The position numbers and the translations under genes are program-made. The notes under the pieces are model-generated. The model saw only the letters and a program-made list of their open reading frames with translations, was not told where the DNA came from and did no database searches. A stretch of 64,000 bases of DNA from CAZDUS01 sp964508705 (lineage in GTDB: Bacteria > Verrucomicrobiota > Kiritimatiellia > CAIKKV01 > CAITUY01), in contig CAZDUS010000005.1 of NCBI GenBank assembly GCA_964508705.1, forward strand, positions 7,364 through 71,363, in the 5' to 3' direction. Below are positions 39,532 to 47,229 of the stretch, one piece after another. The first letter of the stretch is position 1; every line of letters starts with the position of its first letter.

Positions 39532-40875
39532 ATGAAGAAATTGGCGGAGCCGGTGGATACGGCGAGATATCAGATGATGGACCGGCAGAGCGTATGGCAT
39601 CCATACACGAAGCAGTCGGTGGTGGATGGGGGCCCCTTGCCGTTGATCACCCGAGGGGAAGGGGTTTATCTTTTTGACAGCACAGGGCGGCGTTATCTGG
39701 ATGCCATTTCCTCGTGGTGGGCGTGTAACCTTGGTCACAATCATCCCCGGATTGTGGACGCGATTGTGCGGCAGGCAGGGGAGTTGCAACATAGTATTCT
39801 TGGCAACCTGTCGCATCCGCGAGCTGTAGAGGCGGCTTCGCTATTGGTTGATCTTTTTCCGGATGAACGGCGGGTGATGTTTGCCAGCGACGGTTCATGC
39901 GCAGTCGAAGTGGCGTTGAAAGTGGCGTTGCAGTATTGGCAAAATGTTGGGCGGCCACAGAAGCAGAAATTCGCGGCTTTGGATTTTGCCTATCACGGGG
40001 ATACGCTGGGTGCGGTGTCGGTTGGGTATTTGCCCCAATTCCATGCCGCCTTTAAGCCGGTGTTATTTCCTGTGTATCAGGCGCCGTCGCCCTGTTGCGG
40101 GGCTTGCGCCTTTCATGAATCGCTGGGAGTATGTCTGGAGGAATGTTTTGACACTATGCGGCAGATCCTTAGGGATCATGCCCATGAATTGGCAGCAGTT
40201 ATTATAGAGCCGATGTGTCAGGGGGCGGGGGGTATGAGGATACACTCGGCTGAATATCTCAAGCGATTGGCTGAGTTGTGCGCCGAGAAGGAGATTCTGC
40301 TGATAGCCGATGAAATTGCGGTAGGGTTTGGACGGACAGGGCGAATGTTTGCGCATAACCATGCCGAGGTTGTGCCGGATATCGTGTGTGTGGGGAAGAG
40401 TTTGTCGGCCGGGTATCTGCCCATCAGTGCGGCCGTAGTCCGGGAGGGGATTTTCAATACATTCCGAGATAAGCCGGAGGATCATACGCTGTATCACGGG
40501 CACACCTTCGCGGGGAATCCGATCGCTGCGGCGGCGGCAGTGGAGACGTTGAGGGTGTATGAGGAGGAGCGGATTGTGGAGCGGGCGGCGGGGTTGGGTG
40601 AGGTTTTGAAAGCCGAGTTGGCGGCGTTAGCCGAGGGCCCCGGAGTAAGGAATGTGCGGTCGCTGGGAATGATTGGAGTAGTGGAACTTGAGGAGAATGA
40701 TGATGGGAGCGGGACGGCATGGGCGGGCCGGATCCGGGATTGTTTGAGGGATAGGGGGATTTTGTTGAGACCGCTTGGGAATGTAGTGTATGTGATGCCT
40801 CCGCTGGTCACGCTGGAACCGGTGTTGAAGGAGTTGGTGCGAGAGTTGGGTCAGGCGATGAAGGAGACGGGATGA
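39532..40875 (+). CDS. bioA: Adenosylmethionine-8-amino-7-oxononanoate aminotransferase
   Basis: The 447-residue PLP enzyme makes 7,8-diaminopelargonate in biotin synthesis using S-adenosylmethionine as amino donor. Motifs are SVWHPYTKQSVVD at the start (the typical W-H-P-Y/F-T), YLDAISSWWACNLGHNHP with the Trp-Trp pair, LIADEIAVGFGRTGRMFAHN and the PLP lysine in VCVGKSLSAGYLP (about residue 287). ATG 39532 is preceded by AGGGG. pdxB overlaps its stop. No other biotin gene is clearly present here; the partial alpha-oxoamine synthase at the window start may or may not be BioF. Confidence 0.93.
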   Translation: MKKLAEPVDTARYQMMDRQSVWHPYTKQSVVDGGPLPLITRGEGVYLFDSTGRRYLDAISSWWACNLGHNHPRIVDAIVRQAGELQHSILGNLSHPRAVEAASLLVDLFPDERRVMFASDGSCAVEVALKVALQYWQNVGRPQKQKFAALDFAYHGDTLGAVSVGYLPQFHAAFKPVLFPVYQAPSPCCGACAFHESLGVCLEECFDTMRQILRDHAHELAAVIIEPMCQGAGGMRIHSAEYLKRLAELCAEKEILLIADEIAVGFGRTGRMFAHNHAEVVPDIVCVGKSLSAGYLPISAAVVREGIFNTFRDKPEDHTLYHGHTFAGNPIAAAAAVETLRVYEEERIVERAAGLGEVLKAELAALAEGPGVRNVRSLGMIGVVELEENDDGSGTAWAGRIRDCLRDRGILLRPLGNVVYVMPPLVTLEPVLKELVRELGQAMKETG

Positions 40876-42059
40876 AGATTATTTGTGCGACGAATATGCC
40901 ATTTGCCGCCGAGGCGTTTGGCACGCTTGGTGAGACAACGATTTTGGAAGGCCGCGGGATTGTCGCGGACCAGGTTCGCGATGTCGATTTGCTGGCGTTA
41001 AGATCGACAACGAAAGTGAATCGAGACTTGCTGGAGGGTAGCAAGGTGCGTTTTGTGGGGACGGCGACGATCGGGACGGACCATTTGGATATCGGTTATT
41101 TTGAGAGCGCCGGCATCCGATGGTGCTTTGCGCCGGGATGTAATGCCAACAGTGTTTCCGAGTATGTTACGTCGGCATTGTTATATATCGGACAGCATCA
41201 CGGCATCCGGTTGGCGGGGAAAACGATGGGGATCATAGGGGTGGGGAATGTTGGGAGCCGGGTGGCAAGGAAGGCGCGCGCATTGGGGATGAAAGTGTTG
41301 CTAAACGATCCGCCCCGTGCGCGGTCTGAAACGGCGGGGATCAAGCCAGTGGTGGAGGGATTGGAGCCCGGGCCATTCGTGGGGTTGGACCGGATTCTGC
41401 GTGAGTCGGATATTGTGACGGTACATGTGCCATTGACAAAGAGTGGCGAGGATCGGACGCAGCATTTGGCGGATGATGAGTTTTTCGGACGAATGAAGGA
41501 TGGCAGTATTTTTATCAACGCGGCGCGCGGTGGTATTGTAAGGACGGAAGCATTGGTGGCGGCCTTACATTCGGGGCGTGTAGGTCATGCTGTTTTGGAT
41601 ACATGGGAGAGCGAGCCGGTCTATCGGACGGAAGCGTTGCCGTTGGTGGATGTTGCAACGCCGCATATTGCCGGACATTCGTTCGAGGGGCGGGTGATGG
41701 GCACGGTGATGGTGTATCGGGAAGCGTGTAAGTTTCTAGGGGTGGAGCCTGTGTGGTCGCATGAGCCCTTGATGCCGCCGCCACTGGTGCCGGAGATACG
41801 GGTGGATGTGCAGGGGCGCTCGGATGAGGCGGTGTTATGGGAGGTGGTCGCGCAGGTGTATGATATTCGAGGGGATGATCAGCGGTTCAGGGAAACGGCG
41901 GGATTGCCGGATGCGGCGAGGGGGAAGGAGTTTGACCGACAACGCAAGGATTATCCGATGCGGCGTGAGTTCAGGTATACGAAGGTGAAGGTGGCGGGAG
42001 GATCGGAGGGATTGTTGCGAACGCTGGGTGCGTTGGGGTTCGGGGTGGCGGTGGAGTAG
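40872..42059 (+). CDS. pdxB: Erythronate-4-phosphate dehydrogenase
   Basis: The 395-residue 2-hydroxyacid dehydrogenase acts in the DXP-dependent route to pyridoxal phosphate. It begins MKIICATNMPFAAEAF, has ALRSTTKVN and FVGTATIGTDHLDI, the Rossmann motif MGIIGVGNVGSRVARKARAL (about 120-139), the catalytic Arg in NAARGGIV and His in TPHIAGHSFEG, and the PdxB-type C-terminal dimerisation domain (DDQRFRETAG, RREFRY). Its ATG overlaps the bioA stop. PLP made through this route is needed by the neighbouring BioA and by HemL. Confidence 0.92.
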   Translation: MKIICATNMPFAAEAFGTLGETTILEGRGIVADQVRDVDLLALRSTTKVNRDLLEGSKVRFVGTATIGTDHLDIGYFESAGIRWCFAPGCNANSVSEYVTSALLYIGQHHGIRLAGKTMGIIGVGNVGSRVARKARALGMKVLLNDPPRARSETAGIKPVVEGLEPGPFVGLDRILRESDIVTVHVPLTKSGEDRTQHLADDEFFGRMKDGSIFINAARGGIVRTEALVAALHSGRVGHAVLDTWESEPVYRTEALPLVDVATPHIAGHSFEGRVMGTVMVYREACKFLGVEPVWSHEPLMPPPLVPEIRVDVQGRSDEAVLWEVVAQVYDIRGDDQRFRETAGLPDAARGKEFDRQRKDYPMRREFRYTKVKVAGGSEGLLRTLGALGFGVAVE

Positions 42060-42060
42060 C

Positions 42061-42088
42061 CAGAAGTCAGTATTCAGGAGTCAGAATA
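42061..42088 (+). repeat. Short degenerate TTCAGAA/AGTCAG repeat
   Basis: CAGAAGTCAGTATTCAGGAG and the following bases share units with 56967-57006. Both sit in gaps right after a stop codon. Confidence 0.4.
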
Positions 42089-42139
42089 AGAACGACTAGA
42101 CATAAGAGAACGACTGCGATTCGGGCTTTGGTGGTGGGG

Positions 42140-42469
42140 TTACCATTTGTGGAAAATGAAAAAGACGGCGGCCACCATGCAGGCGAATCCAGCAAAATAG
42201 TTCCAACGTAGTTCCTCTTTCAGGTAGAGAACGGAGAAGGCGCAGAAGACGACCAGGGTGATGACTTCCTGAATGGTTTTGAGTTGGGCGGTGTTGAAAC
42301 GGCCATGTCCGATGCGGTTGGCGGGCACTTGAAAACAGTATTCCGCAAACGCGATTCCCCAGCTTGCCAGAATGGCAATCCAAAGTGGTGAAGTCTTGTA
42401 TTTCAAATGCCCGTACCAAGCGAATGTCATGAAGATGTTGGAGATTGAAAGAAGGATAATGGTTTTCAT
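42140..42469 (-). CDS. DUF486 family membrane protein
   Basis: The 109-residue product has four hydrophobic helices and the family signature MKTIILLSISNIFMTFAWYG, then ILASWGIAFAEYCFQVPANR and FAGFACMVAAVFFIFHKW. It resembles small multidrug-resistance-type transporters in topology, but the function of DUF486 is not established. I chose the ATG at 42469; a GTG at 42496 would add nine residues. It is a single minus-strand gene among + strand genes. Confidence 0.88.
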   Translation of the reverse strand: MKTIILLSISNIFMTFAWYGHLKYKTSPLWIAILASWGIAFAEYCFQVPANRIGHGRFNTAQLKTIQEVITLVVFCAFSVLYLKEELRWNYFAGFACMVAAVFFIFHKW

Positions 42470-42567
42470 GGTTTCAAGGATGGAATTGAAATTCACTGGA
42501 CATACAGTAGTGGCGGAACATACTGAACAGGATAAATGGAATCAATAATGATTAAACGGGGGTTGAT

Positions 42568-43104
42568 ATGGCGGTAAAAGTGTTTGTCTATGGGCCGTTG
42601 ATGATGCGCGATGTTCTTAAGGTGGTCGTGGGGAGGGAGTTGGTGCGGCGTGACGGCACGGTGAACGGGTATATGCAGTTGAGGTTGAAGGACCAAGTGC
42701 AGGCGGCGTTGATTCCTTTTCCTGATGCTGTGACGGAGGGCGTGGTTTTCATGGATGTGGATGAAGAGTCTTTGCGCAAGATGGATGAGTATTTTGGTGT
42801 GTCGTTTGAGCGCGGTGAAGTGAATGTGCAGGTGGGGGAAGGGGAATGGATTGAAGCGGAAACGCATTTTTTCAAGTTAAGCAGGCGGAAGGCGCTTTCT
42901 TCAAAGCCTTGGGATGAGGAGGAGCTCCGTACAGAGGTTTCAGGGTTTGGCGTTCGGCTTTTGCCAAAGCGAGGGCGGACAAGTCAGGGTGTGAAGGGGA
43001 AGGGGATCAAGGCAGGGAGCAAAGGCCTTGGGAAGAAAAAGAAGCAGGCAGTGGCGATGAAGGCCAAGAAGAAGGTGGCGGTTAAGAAGAAAGCGGCTAG
43101 CTGA
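42568..43104 (+). CDS. Gamma-glutamylcyclotransferase-like (AIG2) protein with a basic Lys-rich tail
   Basis: The 178-residue protein has an AIG2/GGCT domain at about residues 3-110, starting VKVFVYGPLMMRDVLK (usual YGTLM or YGSLM) with the glutamate region VDEESLRKMDEYFGV. From about residue 130 the chain is a flexible basic tail of Lys, Gly and Ala (KGKGIKAGSKGLGKKKKQA), like that of histone H1-like or nucleic-acid-binding proteins. Cyclotransferase activity is possible; the tail suggests RNA, DNA or polyanion binding. GGGGTTGAT precedes the ATG. Confidence 0.82.
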   Translation: MAVKVFVYGPLMMRDVLKVVVGRELVRRDGTVNGYMQLRLKDQVQAALIPFPDAVTEGVVFMDVDEESLRKMDEYFGVSFERGEVNVQVGEGEWIEAETHFFKLSRRKALSSKPWDEEELRTEVSGFGVRLLPKRGRTSQGVKGKGIKAGSKGLGKKKKQAVAMKAKKKVAVKKKAAS

Positions 43105-43133
43105 GGATAGTTCGACTTTAAGGGGAGAGCCGG

Positions 43134-43646
43134 ATGGAAGCGACGGGGAATGCAAATATTGTGTTAGTGGGGATGCCCGGGGTGGGCAAGAGCACCATTG
43201 GCGTTTTGCTGGCCAAGGTTATGGGGCGCCCGTTTGTGGATACGGATGTCTGTATTCAGGTGAATGAAGGGCGTCGGTTGCAGGATATTATTGATCGTGA
43301 CGGGCTTGACGTGTTCCGTTCCATTGAGGAGCGGCATGTGCTTGATATGTATTGCCAACGGCATGTGATTGCCACGGGGGGTAGCGTGGTTTATAGCGAG
43401 CGAGCGATGCGGCATCTCAAGGCAAATGGTGTGGTGGTGTATCTTGATTTGCCGTTGACTCGGTTACGCGCCCGTTTGAGCAACTTGCCAGCTCGCGGCG
43501 TGGTAATGTCGCCTGGACAGTCGTTGGAGGGGTTGTATCTGGAGCGGGCTCCATTGTACCATCATTATGCAGATGTGGTGGTTGAGTGTGAGGGGGCGAG
43601 CCACGAAGGTGTCGTGGAGCGGGTCATCAAGGGGTTGGGACTTTGA
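43134..43646 (+). CDS. aroK: Shikimate kinase
   Basis: The 170-residue kinase phosphorylates shikimate in the chorismate pathway. It has the P-loop VGMPGVGKSTIGVLLAK (about residues 12-28), shikimate-binding DTDVCIQVNEGR (about 37) and FRSIEERHVLD, and the ATGGSVVY motif (about 82). Length is normal. Gluconate kinases share the fold, but the D-T-D and G-G-S-V/G-G-G motifs favour AroK. Confidence 0.88.
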   Translation: MEATGNANIVLVGMPGVGKSTIGVLLAKVMGRPFVDTDVCIQVNEGRRLQDIIDRDGLDVFRSIEERHVLDMYCQRHVIATGGSVVYSERAMRHLKANGVVVYLDLPLTRLRARLSNLPARGVVMSPGQSLEGLYLERAPLYHHYADVVVECEGASHEGVVERVIKGLGL

Positions 43647-43753
43647 GTGCAGGGTTTCCTGGGCTCGGTGCCGGGTGATCATTAAATGGGGGACGACCTG
43701 TTGTGTCATTTTTTGATATACTGGTCGACGTGAACGAAACACGGATAGGTTTC

Positions 43754-44470
43754 ATGACCAGATTTTGCATATTGCCATTAATGGCTTTGATGTCGCTGAT
43801 GTTGCCGGTTGCACTGCGTGCGGAACAGGTGTCGCGTGACGAAGCTTATGCGGCGGCGGTGTTTGAACTGCCGTCTTTCTTTGCCGGGGAATGGACTCCG
43901 GCGGGAGATATTCCTCTGCATACTATGTCGGGTGATGTGGTTGCGTTCATGTTCATGTTTAGGCGGACACAAAAGGCGCAGGAGTCTGGTGCGGTTGATG
44001 AGCCGTTTGGGTTTGTTGAAAAGGCTCGGGCGGATATTGCCGGCAAGGGGAAAGAGGTGTCGGGGTACGAGACGGAATTGCGAGGAGAGGACCGGTTTGC
44101 AACCATAGTTATTAGTGCCGACGACGGGGAGCCGCCGGTTATCAGGTGTTTTCGTGGTTTGCCGCCCCACGTTGTCAGGCAAAAGGAGGCATTGGCATTA
44201 GCGGCGGGCAAGGGTGGGGGTGTGTGGCGTGTGCGTCGTTGTCTGATGCTGGGATTTTTTGATGAGGCGTTTGCGGTGGAGCCTGCGGGTGGGAGTGGGG
44301 AGGCGCTGGTTGTCGAATTGCGTATGCGCGTGGTGGAGTCGGAGAAAGAGGCGAGGGCACGGGGGCAGGTCAAGAAGATGGCAGTGCGTGATATGGAACT
44401 TGTCCGCATGTGTCAAAAGGCGTGGGCGCCCTATCGAGGAAAACGCACGAGTGGAGGAGCTTCCCCATGA
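43754..44470 (+). CDS. Secreted protein of unknown function upstream of a C39-like protein
   Basis: The 238-residue product starts at ATG 43754; GTG 43703 would add 17 residues ahead of an otherwise typical signal peptide (MTRFCILPLMALMSLMLPVA, cleavage near LRA-EQ). The body is a mixed alpha/beta domain (AAAVFELPSFFAGEWTPAGD, VVAFMFMFRRTQK, RFATIVISADDGEPPVIRCF) of unrecognised family. The last ORF codons overlap the start of the secreted C39-like protein (ATGA), so the pair is co-translated and may act together. Confidence 0.7.
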   Translation: MTRFCILPLMALMSLMLPVALRAEQVSRDEAYAAAVFELPSFFAGEWTPAGDIPLHTMSGDVVAFMFMFRRTQKAQESGAVDEPFGFVEKARADIAGKGKEVSGYETELRGEDRFATIVISADDGEPPVIRCFRGLPPHVVRQKEALALAAGKGGGVWRVRRCLMLGFFDEAFAVEPAGGSGEALVVELRMRVVESEKEARARGQVKKMAVRDMELVRMCQKAWAPYRGKRTSGGASP

Positions 44471-46971
44471 GGACATGGTGGTTAAGCCTCATGGTGGTCT
44501 TGGTGGCGTATCTAGCGTTGGGTTTGATCCCGGCGTTCTCTGCCGTTATCACCAACACTGTGTCTGACGTGAACGATGACGCCTATGGGGTATCCGGTAG
44601 CGGAGACAATTGGACGGATGATTATGCGCTTTGCGGTTATTATTCGGGGTATTCCAAGCCGTATCTGATAGGAGCATTCAGGTTTACCGGTTTGCCAATG
44701 ACCAACAAGGCCACCATTTTGCATGCGTACCTACGTGTTCAGGTTTATGCCAATGGCACAGGGTCGTCGTCATTTTCAATTGTAGGGGAGGATTACGATT
44801 CCACAGATTCCTTCAATATTGGCGAATACATTGGTCGTCGTTTCCCGACATCAGCGAGTACCATATGGAGCGTTTCAACTGCATGGGTTCAGGATGGCTT
44901 CTATACAAGTCCTGATATTTCAGGGATCGTGCAGGAGATTGTGAACCGATCAGGATGGGTAAGTGGCAATGCCATTGCCATTCAACTCAGGAACCGGGTT
45001 GTGAGTGGAGGCTATCAATCGATATACACGATGGAGGGTGCGGTTGCTTATGGTGGGTCTCCAGCGCAACTGATTATTGAATACGCCGGGTCGGCCTCGC
45101 CACCTGATGGCATTAAGAGCGAGAATTATCTTCCCGGCGCCAAGGACGCGGTGTCGTCGGTGCCGACCTACTTGAATAATCCCACCATGTATTACAACAG
45201 TCCGGGCGGCATATGCTGGGCAACATGCAATGCGGACATATTGGGCTACTGGGACCGGACGGCTTACAATGGAGTGAAATATTGGAATCTGATTGATAAT
45301 GGCACAGCACCATTGCTCCAGCCTTCTTTACCTGCGGCACCCGGGCATAATGAGGCGGATGTGAAGTCCTTGGTTGTTATGTTGGCGACCCAGTATTACG
45401 GAGCCGGCAGAACCGATGAAGATGTGATCATTGAAGAAATAGCGAACGGGACGAATGGCTTGGCCTTTAATGCAACCTATCATGGTCCTGTGGTTACAAC
45501 CGCTTCAAAATCCAATTACTATCAACTGGTCAAAGGTGAAGTAGATGCGGGCCGGCCGATTGGTTTAGGCTCCTGGGGGAATTATTTTGGAGGGCCCCAC
45601 CAGGTTCCGGTCATAGGCTACCGGGAGATGTCGAATGCGGTTAATAGCACCGTGTATATCCATCGCAATACTGGCGGGACAGAAAGCGAGTATGTGAATT
45701 TCTTCAGTTCGTTATGGGGTAATTTGGATATGGATCAGATTGTGCCTGGGGGAAATCCGACCGATCATTACGAGGCGAAGGGGGACAACACGTCGGCGAC
45801 GGTGGTTTCGCTGAATCCTAATGATGTCTATGATTTCCGTCAGACCCATAACTTCGGGACGTTGGGTGATGTGGATTGGATCAAGTTGACGGTGGTGACA
45901 GGTCGACAATATGTGGTTGAAACCAAAAATCTTGGAGCAAGCGCGGACACGCTATTGAGTCTCTATGCCAGCAATGGGACGACTCTTGTAGCGCAGGATG
46001 ACAATGGCGGTGGTGGTTTGGCCTCAAAAATTATCTGGCAATGCTGGACTGAGGGCACATATTTCCTCCGGGTAACGAATATGATCAACTCGGCCGGGCA
46101 TGCGGCAAATTATGATGTGCAGGTGACGAACAGCGTTATTGTCAATGTGGCGCCTACAAATATTCTGCTTTCGAGCACGGTTGTGGGGGAGAATATGCCA
46201 TCCAACACGATGGTTGGTGCGTTGAGCGCCCAGGATGTAGATATGGGTTTCCCGTTTACCTTCTCCCTGGTGAGCGGGACAGGGAGTGTGGATAATACTT
46301 CCTTTGTCATTAGCGGCAGCAATCTGTTGTCGGCGTCCTCTTTTGATTATGAGGTAAAAACCAATTACAGCATTCGGGTGAGGGTAGCGGATCAGGGAGG
46401 GTTATCGACGCAGAAGGTGTTTGCAATTGCCATAACCAATCAGAATGAATCGCCGACAAACATTGTGATGTCCGGGGGTAGTGTTGCGGAGAATTTGCCG
46501 GCGGGCGCTCTGGTAGGGGTATTGAGCGCTCAGGATCCAGACATAGGGAGCGTGTGCTTGTATTCATTGGTCGCAGGCGCAGGTAGCGATGGCAACCCGT
46601 TGTTTGTGATCAATGGCAGTAACTTGCTGACCGGCGTTTTGTTTAACCATGAAAGTCAAAGCAACTTCAGCCTCCGTGTCGGTTGCATTGACGAGGGAGG
46701 ACTGTCGACTCAGAAGGTGTTTGAAGTCAATATTGTGGATATGGACGAGACGCCTCAGTTTCTGGGGCAGGAAGCGCTGGCGGGTACCAGTATGGTGTTG
46801 CGGTGGAGCAGTGTGACGAATCATTTCTATACGATTCATGTCTCGACGAACTTGATGGAGGGCTTTTCGGTTTTGAGGAGCAATATCAGCGCGATGCCCC
46901 TGATCAATGTTTATACGGATTCGGTGCAGGGTGTGCCGGTAAAGTTTTGGAAGATCACGACGGAGCCGTGA
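44467..46971 (+). CDS. Large secreted protein: C39-like peptidase, PPC and cadherin-like repeats
   Basis: The 834-residue protein has a signal peptide (WWLSLMVVLVAYLALGLIP), a beta-rich carbohydrate-binding or DNRLRE-like domain (about 26-215), and a C39-like papain-fold region with GGICWATCNADILGYWD (Cys about 249) and FGGPHQVPVIGYRE (His about 378). A pre-peptidase C-terminal (PPC) domain follows (about 440-550). Two cadherin-like repeats (about 560-657 and 660-757) share the segment GGLSTQKVF. The last 75 residues (LRWSSVTNHFYTIHVSTNL) match a C-terminal module common in verrucomicrobial secreted proteins. It is likely exported to the surface, perhaps a peptidase or adhesin. Confidence 0.85.
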   Translation: MRTWWLSLMVVLVAYLALGLIPAFSAVITNTVSDVNDDAYGVSGSGDNWTDDYALCGYYSGYSKPYLIGAFRFTGLPMTNKATILHAYLRVQVYANGTGSSSFSIVGEDYDSTDSFNIGEYIGRRFPTSASTIWSVSTAWVQDGFYTSPDISGIVQEIVNRSGWVSGNAIAIQLRNRVVSGGYQSIYTMEGAVAYGGSPAQLIIEYAGSASPPDGIKSENYLPGAKDAVSSVPTYLNNPTMYYNSPGGICWATCNADILGYWDRTAYNGVKYWNLIDNGTAPLLQPSLPAAPGHNEADVKSLVVMLATQYYGAGRTDEDVIIEEIANGTNGLAFNATYHGPVVTTASKSNYYQLVKGEVDAGRPIGLGSWGNYFGGPHQVPVIGYREMSNAVNSTVYIHRNTGGTESEYVNFFSSLWGNLDMDQIVPGGNPTDHYEAKGDNTSATVVSLNPNDVYDFRQTHNFGTLGDVDWIKLTVVTGRQYVVETKNLGASADTLLSLYASNGTTLVAQDDNGGGGLASKIIWQCWTEGTYFLRVTNMINSAGHAANYDVQVTNSVIVNVAPTNILLSSTVVGENMPSNTMVGALSAQDVDMGFPFTFSLVSGTGSVDNTSFVISGSNLLSASSFDYEVKTNYSIRVRVADQGGLSTQKVFAIAITNQNESPTNIVMSGGSVAENLPAGALVGVLSAQDPDIGSVCLYSLVAGAGSDGNPLFVINGSNLLTGVLFNHESQSNFSLRVGCIDEGGLSTQKVFEVNIVDMDETPQFLGQEALAGTSMVLRWSSVTNHFYTIHVSTNLMEGFSVLRSNISAMPLINVYTDSVQGVPVKFWKITTEP

Positions 46972-47027
46972 TAGGTGTAGGACAAATTATTCGATACTGA
47001 CTGTTGGTGGCTACAATTCGCCCCTAG

Positions 47028-47043
47028 CCCCTCCACGGAGGGG
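47028..47043 (+). terminator. GC-rich hairpin after the C39-like gene
   Basis: CCCCTC and GAGGGG pair around a CACG loop (47028-47043). No T-run follows, so terminator function is uncertain. Confidence 0.35.
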
Positions 47044-47120
47044 GACGAGTGAACCTTTGAGACCCGTTCATGAGTGAGGATCACTTTGTGTTGCGCGTTG
47101 ACGCCTTGGCGGAAGGCATT

Positions 47121-47158
47121 GGGAGAGGGGGTGAAGGGTTCAGGGTTTGGGGTTCAGG
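47121..47158 (+). repeat. G-rich TTCAGGG repeat with G-quadruplex pattern
   Basis: G-runs at 47121-47123, 47127-47131, 47136-47138, 47143-47145 and 47149-47152 are separated by 3-4 bases, the last units being GGGTTCAGGGTTTGGGG. It lies in the 258-base gap before the DUF2723-like gene and is related to 20116-20142. Confidence 0.55.
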
Positions 47159-47229
47159 TCTCATGGGAGAAAGCGATGCGGCATGGCTGGAACTTGACCC
47201 CAAGGCTGAATTCCTACAATCTAGGTTGA

